A DNA stretch of 64,000 nucleotides, from assembly GCF_000024065.1 (NCBI RefSeq), contig NC_013174.1, positions 744,001 through 808,000 of the forward strand, written 5' to 3'. The position numbers and the translations under genes were made by a program. This document shows, one piece after another, positions 44,313-51,604 of this stretch. Under the pieces are notes generated by a model that saw only the letters and a list, made by a program, of their open reading frames with translations, was not told the origin of the DNA and searched no databases. The number at the start of each line of letters is the position of its first letter. The stretch's first letter is position 1. The stretch comes from Jonesia denitrificans DSM 20603. Lineage in GTDB: Bacteria; Actinomycetota; Actinomycetes; Actinomycetales; Cellulomonadaceae.

Positions 44313-45299
44313 ATGACCGCGCCCAACACCCTTGACCATGGGTCACTGGACTCACTGCCCACCGTCATCCTGACGCACGGGGGCAGTGGATCTCGCGTCG
44401 AAATCACTCAACGCGGAGCGACCGTGTTGTCGTGGAAGGCGCCGTGGCGCCGTGGCCTTGGAGATTTTATGGAGGGGTTTGTCTCCGAAGAGGATTTCAA
44501 TGGGCAATCCGGAATGCGTAACGGTCTGCTTTTTCCGGTTCAGAACCGCCTTCGCGATGCCCGCTACAGCTGGGACGGGAAAACGTACAGTGTTCCCATG
44601 CAATGCCCATCAGATCCAGAACCGATCCACGGGTTTGTGCGGCTCCACGATTGGACACTGATTGCTACTGACCTCGATCACGAGGACCGGGTGTCGGTTG
44701 TGTTTGCTTTCTCGATCCGCCCGGGCGACCATGACTGGTACCCTTTCTCTTTGGATCTGACAGTTCGCTATGAACTGACCGCCGACTCACTGAATGTGGA
44801 GTTCCGGTGCATGAATATTGGTGACACCGACGCTCCAGTGAACTTTGGCTGGCACCCGTACTACCGGATCCCAGGGCACGAAACTTTTGACGATCTTGCC
44901 TTGCGTATTCCAACCCGTGCGCAAGTCAACACTGACGATGCGCTGATTCCGCTTCCCGGTGACGCCGCCTATGATGTCCGGGCCAGCGACGTTATCCATG
45001 AAACGCTCGCAGATGTCCACTATGACACTGCATTCACGGCGTTGGTCAGAGATGAGGACGGAATCATCCGCACGCGCCTGACTGAAGGAATCGACGGTCC
45101 TGGTTTGGCCTTGTGGCAGGAACGCGGTGGCGTGTTGGTGTACACCGAGGGGAACTACCCTCGGTACCGCGGGTCAGTTGCAATTGAACCGGTCGAGTCC
45201 CTCACTGACGCGTTTAACCGTCCAGATAGGCAAACAGAGGTCCGTCTTGAGGCAGGAACCGAACGTGTGTTCCGTTTTGGTGCTTCGGTCGTCCAGTAG
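44313..45299 (+). CDS. aldose 1-epimerase family protein
   Basis: 328 residues of the galactose-mutarotase fold. Catalytic histidine region NFGWHPYYRIPG (about 175-185), earlier HGFVRLHDW, and late VYTEGNYPRYRGSVAIEPVE. It interconverts anomers of a sugar or a phosphorylated sugar. ATG 44313 follows GGGAACG; an earlier in-frame ATG at 44277 lacks a ribosome binding site. Monocistronic between two terminators. Confidence 0.85.
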   Translation: MTAPNTLDHGSLDSLPTVILTHGGSGSRVEITQRGATVLSWKAPWRRGLGDFMEGFVSEEDFNGQSGMRNGLLFPVQNRLRDARYSWDGKTYSVPMQCPSDPEPIHGFVRLHDWTLIATDLDHEDRVSVVFAFSIRPGDHDWYPFSLDLTVRYELTADSLNVEFRCMNIGDTDAPVNFGWHPYYRIPGHETFDDLALRIPTRAQVNTDDALIPLPGDAAYDVRASDVIHETLADVHYDTAFTALVRDEDGIIRTRLTEGIDGPGLALWQERGGVLVYTEGNYPRYRGSVAIEPVESLTDAFNRPDRQTEVRLEAGTERVFRFGASVVQ

Positions 45300-45312
45300 T
45301 TAAGCGTCACCA

Positions 45313-45356
45313 GCAGGGTGGTGTGCTTCACAGAGGTAAGGATCACACCGCCCTGC
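45313..45356 (+). terminator. hairpin after the aldose epimerase gene
   Basis: 13 bp stem (45313-45325 with 45344-45356) with one G-T pair. No U-tract. Confidence 0.55.
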
Positions 45357-45360
45357 ACGG

Positions 45361-45398
45361 GTTATCGTTTGATAACGCCACGTGAACGTGCGTATAGT
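45361..45398 (+). promoter_or_regulatory. promoter of the initiator tRNA genes
   Basis: TTGATA (45369-45374), 18 bp spacer, TATAGT (45393-45398), 11 bp before the first tRNA base. The -35 sits in a GTTATC-GTTT-GATAAC inverted repeat (45361-45376). Confidence 0.7.
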
Positions 45399-45409
45399 GG
45401 TCAAGCCGA

Positions 45410-45483
45410 CGCGGGGTGGAGCAGCTCGGTAGCTCGCCGGGCTCATAACCCGGAGGTCGCAGGTTCAAATCCTGTCCCCGCTA
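45410..45483 (+). tRNA. initiator tRNA-fMet (CAU), copy 1
   Basis: Cloverleaf with anticodon CAU (45444-45446). Initiator marks are three G-C pairs at the base of the anticodon stem (GGG/CCC) and an unpaired first base (C1 against U72). The D-loop is AGCTCGGTAGCT and the T-loop GGTTCAAATCC. The 3' end is followed by CTAC with no encoded CCA. Confidence 0.95.
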
Positions 45484-45544
45484 CTACAGGGAATCGTGTC
45501 TGCAGGTTCCCTCACGGGTGAAAGTCCGTGCACGAGCAGACCGT
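45484..45544 (+). other. structured spacer between the two tRNAs
   Basis: 61 bases holding three inverted repeats: AGGGAA/TTCCCT (45488-45512), CACGG/CCGTG around GTGAAAGT (from 45513), and GTCTGC/GCAGAC (45498-45541). These overlap in part, so they cannot all form at once. They may be processing signals for the tRNA precursor. Confidence 0.4.
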
Positions 45545-45621
45545 CGCGGGGTGGAGCAGCTCGGTAGCTCGCCGGGCTCATAACCCGGAGGTCGCAGGTT
45601 CAAATCCTGTCCCCGCTACCA
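45545..45621 (+). tRNA. initiator tRNA-fMet (CAU), copy 2
   Basis: Identical in the tRNA body to copy 1, 135 bp downstream, but with CCA encoded (45619-45621). Probably co-transcribed with copy 1, as no separate promoter is seen. Confidence 0.95.
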
Positions 45622-45624
45622 ATT

Positions 45625-45657
45625 CACAGGGCCGAGAGATTTTCTCTCGGCCCTGTG
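45625..45657 (+). terminator. terminator of the tRNA pair
   Basis: 14 bp perfect stem (45625-45638 with 45644-45657) and loop ATTTT, followed by TGTTTCC. Confidence 0.8.
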
Positions 45658-45749
45658 TGTTTCCCCTGCGGTTCCCCACTGTGTGGGATCTGGGGGGCGC
45701 GGGACGTATGGCCCAGGGCTACACGCGAGGCCAGGTTTACGTTGACACT

Positions 45750-46067
45750 ATGAACGATTCAAAAGTTCTTGAACTGTCAGTGGATGTGGTGGACCAGTTG
45801 GCAGCGCTTGCTGACTCCGTTCGTCTTGCCATCGTGCAACAACTCGCAACGTACGGGACACAGTGCGTGTGTGATCTCAACACCCACGCACAAGTCTCCC
45901 CAACAAAGTTGAGTTACCACCTCAAAATACTCAAAGATGCCGGGCTCATCCGGGGCACCCGTCGCGGGCGTTGGATTGACTACGCACTGGTTCCCGGCGC
46001 TTTTGATGAGATGGCTGGCATCCTTCATCAACTTGGGCGCGCCACTGAGAAGGCGGCCCTGTCATGA
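45750..46067 (+). CDS. ArsR-family metalloregulator
   Basis: 105 residues; winged helix with recognition helix SPTKLSYHLKILKDAGLI and the metal-site motif C39-V-C41-D at the start of helix 3, as in As(III)/Sb(III) sensors. ATG 45750 is chosen: the open frame before it runs through the tRNA gene. A TACGTT -10-like element ends 6 bases before the ATG, so the mRNA may be leaderless. It overlaps the permease gene by four bases, the usual repressor-plus-transporter operon. Confidence 0.87.
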   Translation: MNDSKVLELSVDVVDQLAALADSVRLAIVQQLATYGTQCVCDLNTHAQVSPTKLSYHLKILKDAGLIRGTRRGRWIDYALVPGAFDEMAGILHQLGRATEKAALS

Positions 46068-47125
46068 CACCCCCACGCGCTCTTACCAGCAACAAAGAAT
46101 GGGTCCTGAAAGCTCACGTACTAGGCTTCCTCGTTGCTGTTGTTGGTCTCTTCGCGCTCAATGAATGGGCGTGGGATGCACTCTTTGCCGCGATTCCAGG
46201 CGTGGCCATGGATCATGGGTGGGGTGCAGCCCTTCACTTTTTCCTCTATGACACAACAAAGATCATGCTCCTGCTTGTGGGCATTATTTTCCTTGTCGGG
46301 CTACTGCGCGCATCAATCAATACTGATAAAGTGCGCGATTGGCTAGCGGGAAAAGGCCTTGTTGTTGGGCTCCTCCTTGCCATTGTGTTTGGCGTGATCA
46401 CCCCTTTTTGTTCCTGCTCGTCCATCCCTTTGTTCATAGGATTTGTGGCAGCAGGTATCCCGCTATCGATAACTCTGACCTTTCTCATCGCCTCACCACT
46501 GGTCTCCGAAGTAGCAGCGCTACTCATTGCCACCCATTTTGGGTGGCAGATCGCTGGAGCGTACGTGCTGTCCGGTGTTGTCATCGCCTTTGTGATCGGC
46601 CTCGTTCTTTCACGGTTTTCCCTTGATCAGTACCTTGAACCCATCATCACGCGGACTACCACACCTTTAGTACCTCCATCTTCTGCGCATCAACCACTGG
46701 CGTTGACATGGCAGTCCCGTGTGGACGTTGCCACGGATGACGTTCGTGACATTGTGGGGAAAGTGTGGCCGTGGATCCTCGTGGGAGTGGGAGTCGGTGC
46801 CGCTATTCACGGCTGGGTCCCAGCCAGCTTCTTCTCTTCGGTCGCTGGCAGTGACAATCTCCTGGCGGTTCCAGCAGTGTCTCTTGCTGCAGTCCCGCTC
46901 TACGCGAACGGTGGCGCCGTCATCCCGATTGCCGAGGCCATGTGGGCGAAAGGTCTTCCGGTCGGGACAATGCTCGCATTCATCATGAGCGCAATCGCGC
47001 TATCCATCCCCGAGGCCATCATGCTGCGGCGCACCATGAAACCTCAACTTCTTGTCATCTTCTTTGGATCAGCCACGGTAGGGATTATGACTGCCGGATA
47101 CCTGTTCAATTTCTTGTTTGCCTGA
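46064..47125 (+). CDS. DUF318/ArsP-type permease
   Basis: 353 residues with about eight to ten membrane helices. The signature GVITPFCSCSSIPLFIGF (about residues 107-124) carries the paired cysteines of this family, some members of which export trivalent organoarsenicals (ArsP). A cytoplasmic loop lies in the middle (about 200-230). It is cotranscribed with an ArsR regulator and a thioredoxin-like gene. Substrate unproven; a metal or metalloid is likely. Confidence 0.85.
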   Translation: MTPPRALTSNKEWVLKAHVLGFLVAVVGLFALNEWAWDALFAAIPGVAMDHGWGAALHFFLYDTTKIMLLLVGIIFLVGLLRASINTDKVRDWLAGKGLVVGLLLAIVFGVITPFCSCSSIPLFIGFVAAGIPLSITLTFLIASPLVSEVAALLIATHFGWQIAGAYVLSGVVIAFVIGLVLSRFSLDQYLEPIITRTTTPLVPPSSAHQPLALTWQSRVDVATDDVRDIVGKVWPWILVGVGVGAAIHGWVPASFFSSVAGSDNLLAVPAVSLAAVPLYANGGAVIPIAEAMWAKGLPVGTMLAFIMSAIALSIPEAIMLRRTMKPQLLVIFFGSATVGIMTAGYLFNFLFA

Positions 47126-47165
47126 TCACCCACCAGGCGTCCACCCACTCACAAAGGAAACGCTC

Positions 47166-47414
47166 ATGAGCACCCACATCACCGTCTTTGGCCCCGGATG
47201 CGCCAACTGTGTCCGTCTCGACAAGGAAGTCCACAAGGCCCTAGCAGCCACAGGCATCAACGGAACCGTCACTAATGTGACTGACTATGCAGACATTGCA
47301 GCCGCAGGTGTCACCGCCACGCCAGGTCTCATGATCAACGGTGAACTCCTCGTCACTGGGCGTGTCCCCAAAGCACAGGAGATAGGGGAGCTTCTTACCC
47401 GGTACAGTGGGTAG
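47166..47414 (+). CDS. thioredoxin-like redox-active disulfide protein
   Basis: 82 residues of the small archaeal-type glutaredoxin/thioredoxin family: GPGCANCVRL with C12 and C15, and the cis-proline region VTATPGLMINGELL. ATG 47166 follows AAAGGAAACGCTC. Third gene of the ArsR-permease cassette, 40 bp downstream. It may reduce the metalloid or a permease disulfide; that is inference. Confidence 0.87.
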   Translation: MSTHITVFGPGCANCVRLDKEVHKALAATGINGTVTNVTDYADIAAAGVTATPGLMINGELLVTGRVPKAQEIGELLTRYSG

Positions 47415-47501
47415 TACTCGCAGCCGCGCGCGAGCACAGCCACACCACCAAAACACTACTCGCTGGTTCACCAGCGGGTAACTCGCGCGCAAGGAGACAC
47501 A

Positions 47502-48443
47502 ATGCACCTGCCCTATATTGCCGGAATGACCTGGGGTTGGACTGGGGTTCGCGGAACCTGGACCGGAGACGCTGCTAAGCACTCCATGACTCTCATGGCG
47601 CAGCGACTCCACGTGAACTGGACTGCCATCACGTTCGCTGCCCACCAAGACACCGCATGGTCGACCACGATCCACTACGAGGACGAACCTACCGTCACTG
47701 ACGACGAGATCCGCACGGCGATCTCCCAAGCGCACAACCTTGGACTTCAGGTGTGCCTCAAACCCGTTGTCAACGTCAGTGACGGAACCTGGCGGGCGCA
47801 CATCAACTTCTTCGACCACGATGTTCCTTGTGAACCCACATGGGGCCAGTGGTTCGACAGTTACACCCGTTTCATCGTGCACTATGCGCGTATCGCTGAA
47901 GACATGAACGTTGCCATGTTCTGCATCGGATGCGAAATGGTGAACACGGATCGTCGAGCAAACCAATGGCGTGACGTGATCCACGCAGTACGTCAGGTGT
48001 ATTCAGGCTTGATCACCTACAACTGTGACAAATACCAGGAAGACAACGTGACGTGGTGGGACGCAGTAGATGTGATCTCCTCCTCAGGCTATTACCCGCA
48101 CGGAACCTGGGACACCGAACTTGACCGCATCGAAAACGTTGTCAGACGGGAAAACAAACCCTTCTTCTTTATGGAAGCCGGTTGTCCATCACGCGAAGGG
48201 TCACAGCACCTGCCCAACGACTGGAACCTCGTTGGCGAGCCCAGCGGGGCAGCACAAGCCCAATGGTATGACGACGCATTCCACGCGTGTGACACCCGCC
48301 CCTGGGTCCGTGGTTTTATGTTGTGGGACTGGCCTGCCCACCTGTACCACCCAGATGAGGCCGCCACCAACGATGATTACTGTCTGTATGAGAAACCAGC
48401 AGAACGTACCGTCCGGAAATACTACGACGCGCATCGGCAATAA
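47502..48443 (+). CDS. GH113-like beta-mannanase, cytoplasmic
   Basis: 313 residues, a TIM-barrel glycosidase resembling family GH113 endo-1,4-beta-mannanases. Candidate acid/base glutamate in MFCIGCEMVN (about 148) and nucleophile in FFFMEAGCPS (about 226). No signal peptide or CBM, unlike the other glycosidases here, so it should act on imported oligosaccharides. Start ATG after AAGGAGACAC. It points towards the GH74 gene, sharing a terminator. The family call is moderate; other clan GH-A families are possible. Confidence 0.65.
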   Translation: MHLPYIAGMTWGWTGVRGTWTGDAAKHSMTLMAQRLHVNWTAITFAAHQDTAWSTTIHYEDEPTVTDDEIRTAISQAHNLGLQVCLKPVVNVSDGTWRAHINFFDHDVPCEPTWGQWFDSYTRFIVHYARIAEDMNVAMFCIGCEMVNTDRRANQWRDVIHAVRQVYSGLITYNCDKYQEDNVTWWDAVDVISSSGYYPHGTWDTELDRIENVVRRENKPFFFMEAGCPSREGSQHLPNDWNLVGEPSGAAQAQWYDDAFHACDTRPWVRGFMLWDWPAHLYHPDEAATNDDYCLYEKPAERTVRKYYDAHRQ

Positions 48444-48487
48444 TCCCCACCTGCCACAGCAACACTCCGGAAAACACCGGCATAACA

Positions 48488-48531
48488 AAGGCGTGCCCCT
48501 CGACCAACTGGATAATCGAGGGGCACGCCTT
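48488..48531. terminator. bidirectional terminator between the GH113 and GH74 genes
   Basis: 16 bp perfect stem (48488-48503 with 48516-48531), flanked by short T or A runs, between convergent genes. Confidence 0.8.
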
Positions 48532-48566
48532 TCTGCGGCCCGAGGTGCCTTAGGCCCCGTGGCACC

Positions 48567-51371
48567 TCACGAAGATGATGCGCAAGCCGTCCCATTCAGT
48601 GTGAAACTGCTTGGTGCTGGGTTTGAACCGCTGTGCGTTCCGTTAAACCCAAACTGAACGCTTTGACCTGGGTTGATCGTTGCGTTCCAGGCAGCGTTTG
48701 TCACGGTCACCTGAGAACCTGAGGAACTCACGTCTGCCGACCACATGTTCGTGATCGTTTGTCCCTCGCTGAACGCGAAGGCCAAAGACCACCCCTGAAT
48801 AGGGGAGTCAGACACGTTCTTCACCGAGACTGATGCTGTGAAACCACTGTTCCAGTCGTTGCTGGAGTAGGTGACCTGGCAACTTGCTGGCCCTGTGCCA
48901 GGATCAGTGGGCTCAGGGTCCGGGTCGGTTGGTTCGGGGTCAGGATCAGTGGGTTCTGGATCCGGGTCGGTTGGTTCGGGGTCAGGATCAGTGGGTTCTG
49001 GATCTGGGTCGGTCGGTTCTTCGCCCCCGCCTGAGCCATCACCTGGCGTGTAGTTGTCCACGTCACCAACAATGATGCCGCGACCGTTAGTTCCGATGTA
49101 CACCCGACCGACAACGTCTGGGTCACCGGTGATGGAAGCTCCCGTCCAGTACCACTGGTTTTGGTCATCGTTGATGCGGTGCCAGGTGGCACCTTCATCG
49201 TCAGAACGGAAGATCCCGCGCTCGCCACCAATCTTTGACGAGGTGTAAATGATGGGGTAATCGCCGGTCGTTTCCGGTTTTCCAAAACCGATTGAGTCAC
49301 CTTCGTCGACCCCGGTGAGCTGTGACCAGGTCACACCGCCATCGGTTGACCGCCACATTCCGTAGGTTTCGCCGGTGGTTCCGCCAGCCAACCATACGTG
49401 TCCTTCGTGACCTGGTACTGCACGGAAGCGCACATTTCCTTCTGTGGGAAGACCAGTGAAAGCCGATGCGGTAAAGGACTGACCTGCATTCGTTGAGTAG
49501 TAGAACTTCCCTTGCGCGTAGGCGTAGAACTTTTTGGGATCTTCCCGGTCGGAGGCAACTTGCGCTCCCTCAGGTAGGCCAGTGAGGTCACTCCACGTTG
49601 ATCCCAACGTGGTTGAGCGACGTGCTGGACCGCCCTCTGGTGCCCACACGATTGCTGATGCGTCAGCGCTGATGGCAACAGTTCCTGGACCTGTGACATC
49701 GCCGGGCTTGTTGCCCGCAAACCACGAGGATCCGCCTGAGGTGGACACGCCAATCCATGACTCTGTTTCACTGGAAATTGATTTTCCGGCACGCACCACT
49801 GTGTCTGGTTTGTCTTCGGCGAAGTCGATTGATGACACGGTGTCATGGTGCGGTTGGGAGTAGTGGAAACTGTCAGGAACGGTGGAGATGTCTGTGTGAG
49901 CGAATCCGCCAATGTCACCAAGTGCTGAGTACAGTTCGACGTTCCCTGGAGGAGCAGCAAGATCTTGGACAGAGGTCTCTTCGATCCCTTGTGCTTTCAC
50001 ACTGATATCAACTGTGCCACCGGTGTCCCAGTCGGTGAGGTTGGTCCCTCCGTAGATACCGCCACCAGTGCCGTAGTAGAACCGGTCTGAGTTGTGCGGG
50101 TCAATCTCGAATGATTGGGTCATCCACCCGAGTTTCGGGTTGGACTCTGGTGGCTGGACGGTGCGACCAAAATCAAGCCAGGGCGCGCCAGAGTAGTCAT
50201 GCGTGAAACGTGCAAGACGGTTGGGGTATCCGTCGAATTCCCAGATGGGTGACCAGGTTTCTCCCCGGTCCGTGGACCGGTAGATGAACATGTCAGGCCA
50301 CCATGAGATTTGTGAGTTCACCATGATGGTGTCGGGGTCATTGCGGTCAATGGTGAGCCCTGAATAACCAAAAGCAGCATCTTCGCTGGAGGAGGGGATC
50401 GGGCTGATTTGGGTCCATTCGCCGCTGGTTACGTCGAGCCGCCAGACGTCACCTTTGGAGCCGTCGTATGGGCCACCGGTGTCAGAGGTCGCAATGTAGA
50501 GTTGTTGGCCTTCGTGGTCAAGTACGCCTTTTTGGGCGAGGTAACCGGTTGGCTGTCCTGGGATGCGCTCCCAGGTGCTGCCGCCATCTGTTGTCCGGTA
50601 GACGGTGTTGTCTTTGTCAGCGACACCCACGTAGATCGTTTGGGTGGTTTGCCCTGCGTTGGCGGAGGTGGGGTCGAACGTGACCCACACAACTCCCTGG
50701 TTGTCAGCGGTGTAGTCGTAGCTGGGGTCCTGAACGTAGTTCCCTGCGTTGGGAAACTCAGTGACTTTGTTCCAGGTCTCTCCGTAGTCTGTTGATTTCC
50801 ACAATCCATTGCCTGACTCGGTTCCCAGGTAAAGGATTTTGTTGTTGTTGGGGTCGATGGCGAGCCGTTCGCCCATGCCGCGACCAGGCATGTTGCCGCC
50901 GATCTTGAATGGCAACATGGTTTTTTCCCAGGTGTTGCCTCGATCGGTCGACCGAAGAATAGCGCCGTTTTGTGGGTCCCAATCTGTTGTGTAGGTTCCG
51001 GCCGCAAGGTAGACACGGTCGGGGTCCACAGGGTCGGTGGCGAGTGAAAGAATGCCCGAGTGGCTCCACTGGTCCCAGCCGAGGTCATCATTGAGTGGTT
51101 TCCACCGTCCGCTTTCTTCGTCAAGACGGTAGGCGCCACCGATGTCTGTGCGGGCATAGACGAGGCCTGGCTCGCTCTGGTTGAAGATGATGCCTGGGAC
51201 GAATCCGCCCCCAACGATCTCTACGTTGGACCATGAATATCCGGATGGGGAGTCCCCGTTGCTGTAGGCGGCTGGTGCTGTTGCGAGTGGACTTGCTGTT
51301 GCTGCAAGTCCGACGCCGCTGACAGCGAGTGTCGCTGTTGTTGCGGTCGCCATGAGTGTTCTCAGTCGCAT
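48567..51371 (-). CDS. secreted GH74 xyloglucanase with CBM2
   Basis: 934 residues. Signal peptide (about 1-37), then a GH74 double beta-propeller (about 40-740) rich in Asp-boxes such as STDRGNTWEK, STDYGETWNK, TTDGGSTWER and STDRGETWSP. A PTDPDPE-repeat linker and a C-terminal CBM2 follow, with paired cysteines (SCQVTY ... LNGTAC). It cleaves the xyloglucan backbone outside the cell, the CBM2 holding it to cellulose. ATG 51371 has AAGGAG eight bases upstream; the GTG three codons earlier abuts that site and is unlikely. Preceded by a promoter with an operator-like palindrome. Confidence 0.93.
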   Translation of the reverse strand: MRLRTLMATATTATLAVSGVGLAATASPLATAPAAYSNGDSPSGYSWSNVEIVGGGFVPGIIFNQSEPGLVYARTDIGGAYRLDEESGRWKPLNDDLGWDQWSHSGILSLATDPVDPDRVYLAAGTYTTDWDPQNGAILRSTDRGNTWEKTMLPFKIGGNMPGRGMGERLAIDPNNNKILYLGTESGNGLWKSTDYGETWNKVTEFPNAGNYVQDPSYDYTADNQGVVWVTFDPTSANAGQTTQTIYVGVADKDNTVYRTTDGGSTWERIPGQPTGYLAQKGVLDHEGQQLYIATSDTGGPYDGSKGDVWRLDVTSGEWTQISPIPSSSEDAAFGYSGLTIDRNDPDTIMVNSQISWWPDMFIYRSTDRGETWSPIWEFDGYPNRLARFTHDYSGAPWLDFGRTVQPPESNPKLGWMTQSFEIDPHNSDRFYYGTGGGIYGGTNLTDWDTGGTVDISVKAQGIEETSVQDLAAPPGNVELYSALGDIGGFAHTDISTVPDSFHYSQPHHDTVSSIDFAEDKPDTVVRAGKSISSETESWIGVSTSGGSSWFAGNKPGDVTGPGTVAISADASAIVWAPEGGPARRSTTLGSTWSDLTGLPEGAQVASDREDPKKFYAYAQGKFYYSTNAGQSFTASAFTGLPTEGNVRFRAVPGHEGHVWLAGGTTGETYGMWRSTDGGVTWSQLTGVDEGDSIGFGKPETTGDYPIIYTSSKIGGERGIFRSDDEGATWHRINDDQNQWYWTGASITGDPDVVGRVYIGTNGRGIIVGDVDNYTPGDGSGGGEEPTDPDPEPTDPDPEPTDPDPEPTDPDPEPTDPDPEPTDPGTGPASCQVTYSSNDWNSGFTASVSVKNVSDSPIQGWSLAFAFSEGQTITNMWSADVSSSGSQVTVTNAAWNATINPGQSVQFGFNGTHSGSNPAPSSFTLNGTACASSS
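48919..49002. repeat. perfect 42 bp tandem repeat in the GH74 linker
   Basis: Two identical 42 bp units (48919-48960, 48961-49002) with partial units on both sides, coding PTDPDPE repeats. A site for slippage and linker-length change. Confidence 0.9.
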
Positions 51372-51451
51372 CCGCGTCACTCCTTCGTGTTTGAGCGGTT
51401 CACCTGATGAACGACGCGTCTTGCCGCTGGCTTACGCGCACGTTGCGCCCG

Positions 51452-51498
51452 ACTTTAGCGAAGCGCTTCGATGAGGCCAACCAGGTGAATCGTTTAAG
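51452..51498 (-). promoter_or_regulatory. promoter, operator and upstream box of the GH74 gene
   Basis: Minus strand: -35 TTGGCC (51480-51475), 17 bp spacer, -10 TAAAGT (51457-51452). The spacer holds the perfect palindrome CGAAGCGCTTCG (51459-51470), whose AGCGCT core matches LacI-family CebR/CelR boxes. A box CTTAAACGATTC (51498-51487) lies 6 bp upstream of the -35. Repressor binding at the palindrome would block the promoter. Confidence 0.6.
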
Positions 51499-51550
51499 AT
51501 CTGCTGCTTTGCGTGGGCATGTGTCCACAGGGCCAGGGGGTGCGTAACCT

Positions 51551-51585
51551 GTGGGGGTGGCAAGCATGTTGCTTGCCACCCCCAC
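51551..51585 (-). terminator. terminator after xyn10A
   Basis: 15 bp perfect stem (51551-51565 with 51571-51585), loop ATGTT. Confidence 0.75.
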
Positions 51586-51604
51586 ACGTCATGTTGGGTG
51601 CCGA

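Noticed and set aside
45410-45621. Tandem tRNAs as a phage or island attachment site
   Set aside because: No integrase or mobile-element gene nearby; the repeated part is the whole tRNA, not a 3' fragment.
48895-49020. Regular short repeats resembling a CRISPR array
   Set aside because: They are in frame and encode the PTDPDPE linker of the GH74 enzyme; there are no unique spacers between them.
50429-51214. 261-codon open frame on the minus strand in the GH74 region
   Set aside because: Same strand but a different frame from the GH74 gene; Ser/Thr/Pro-rich shadow.
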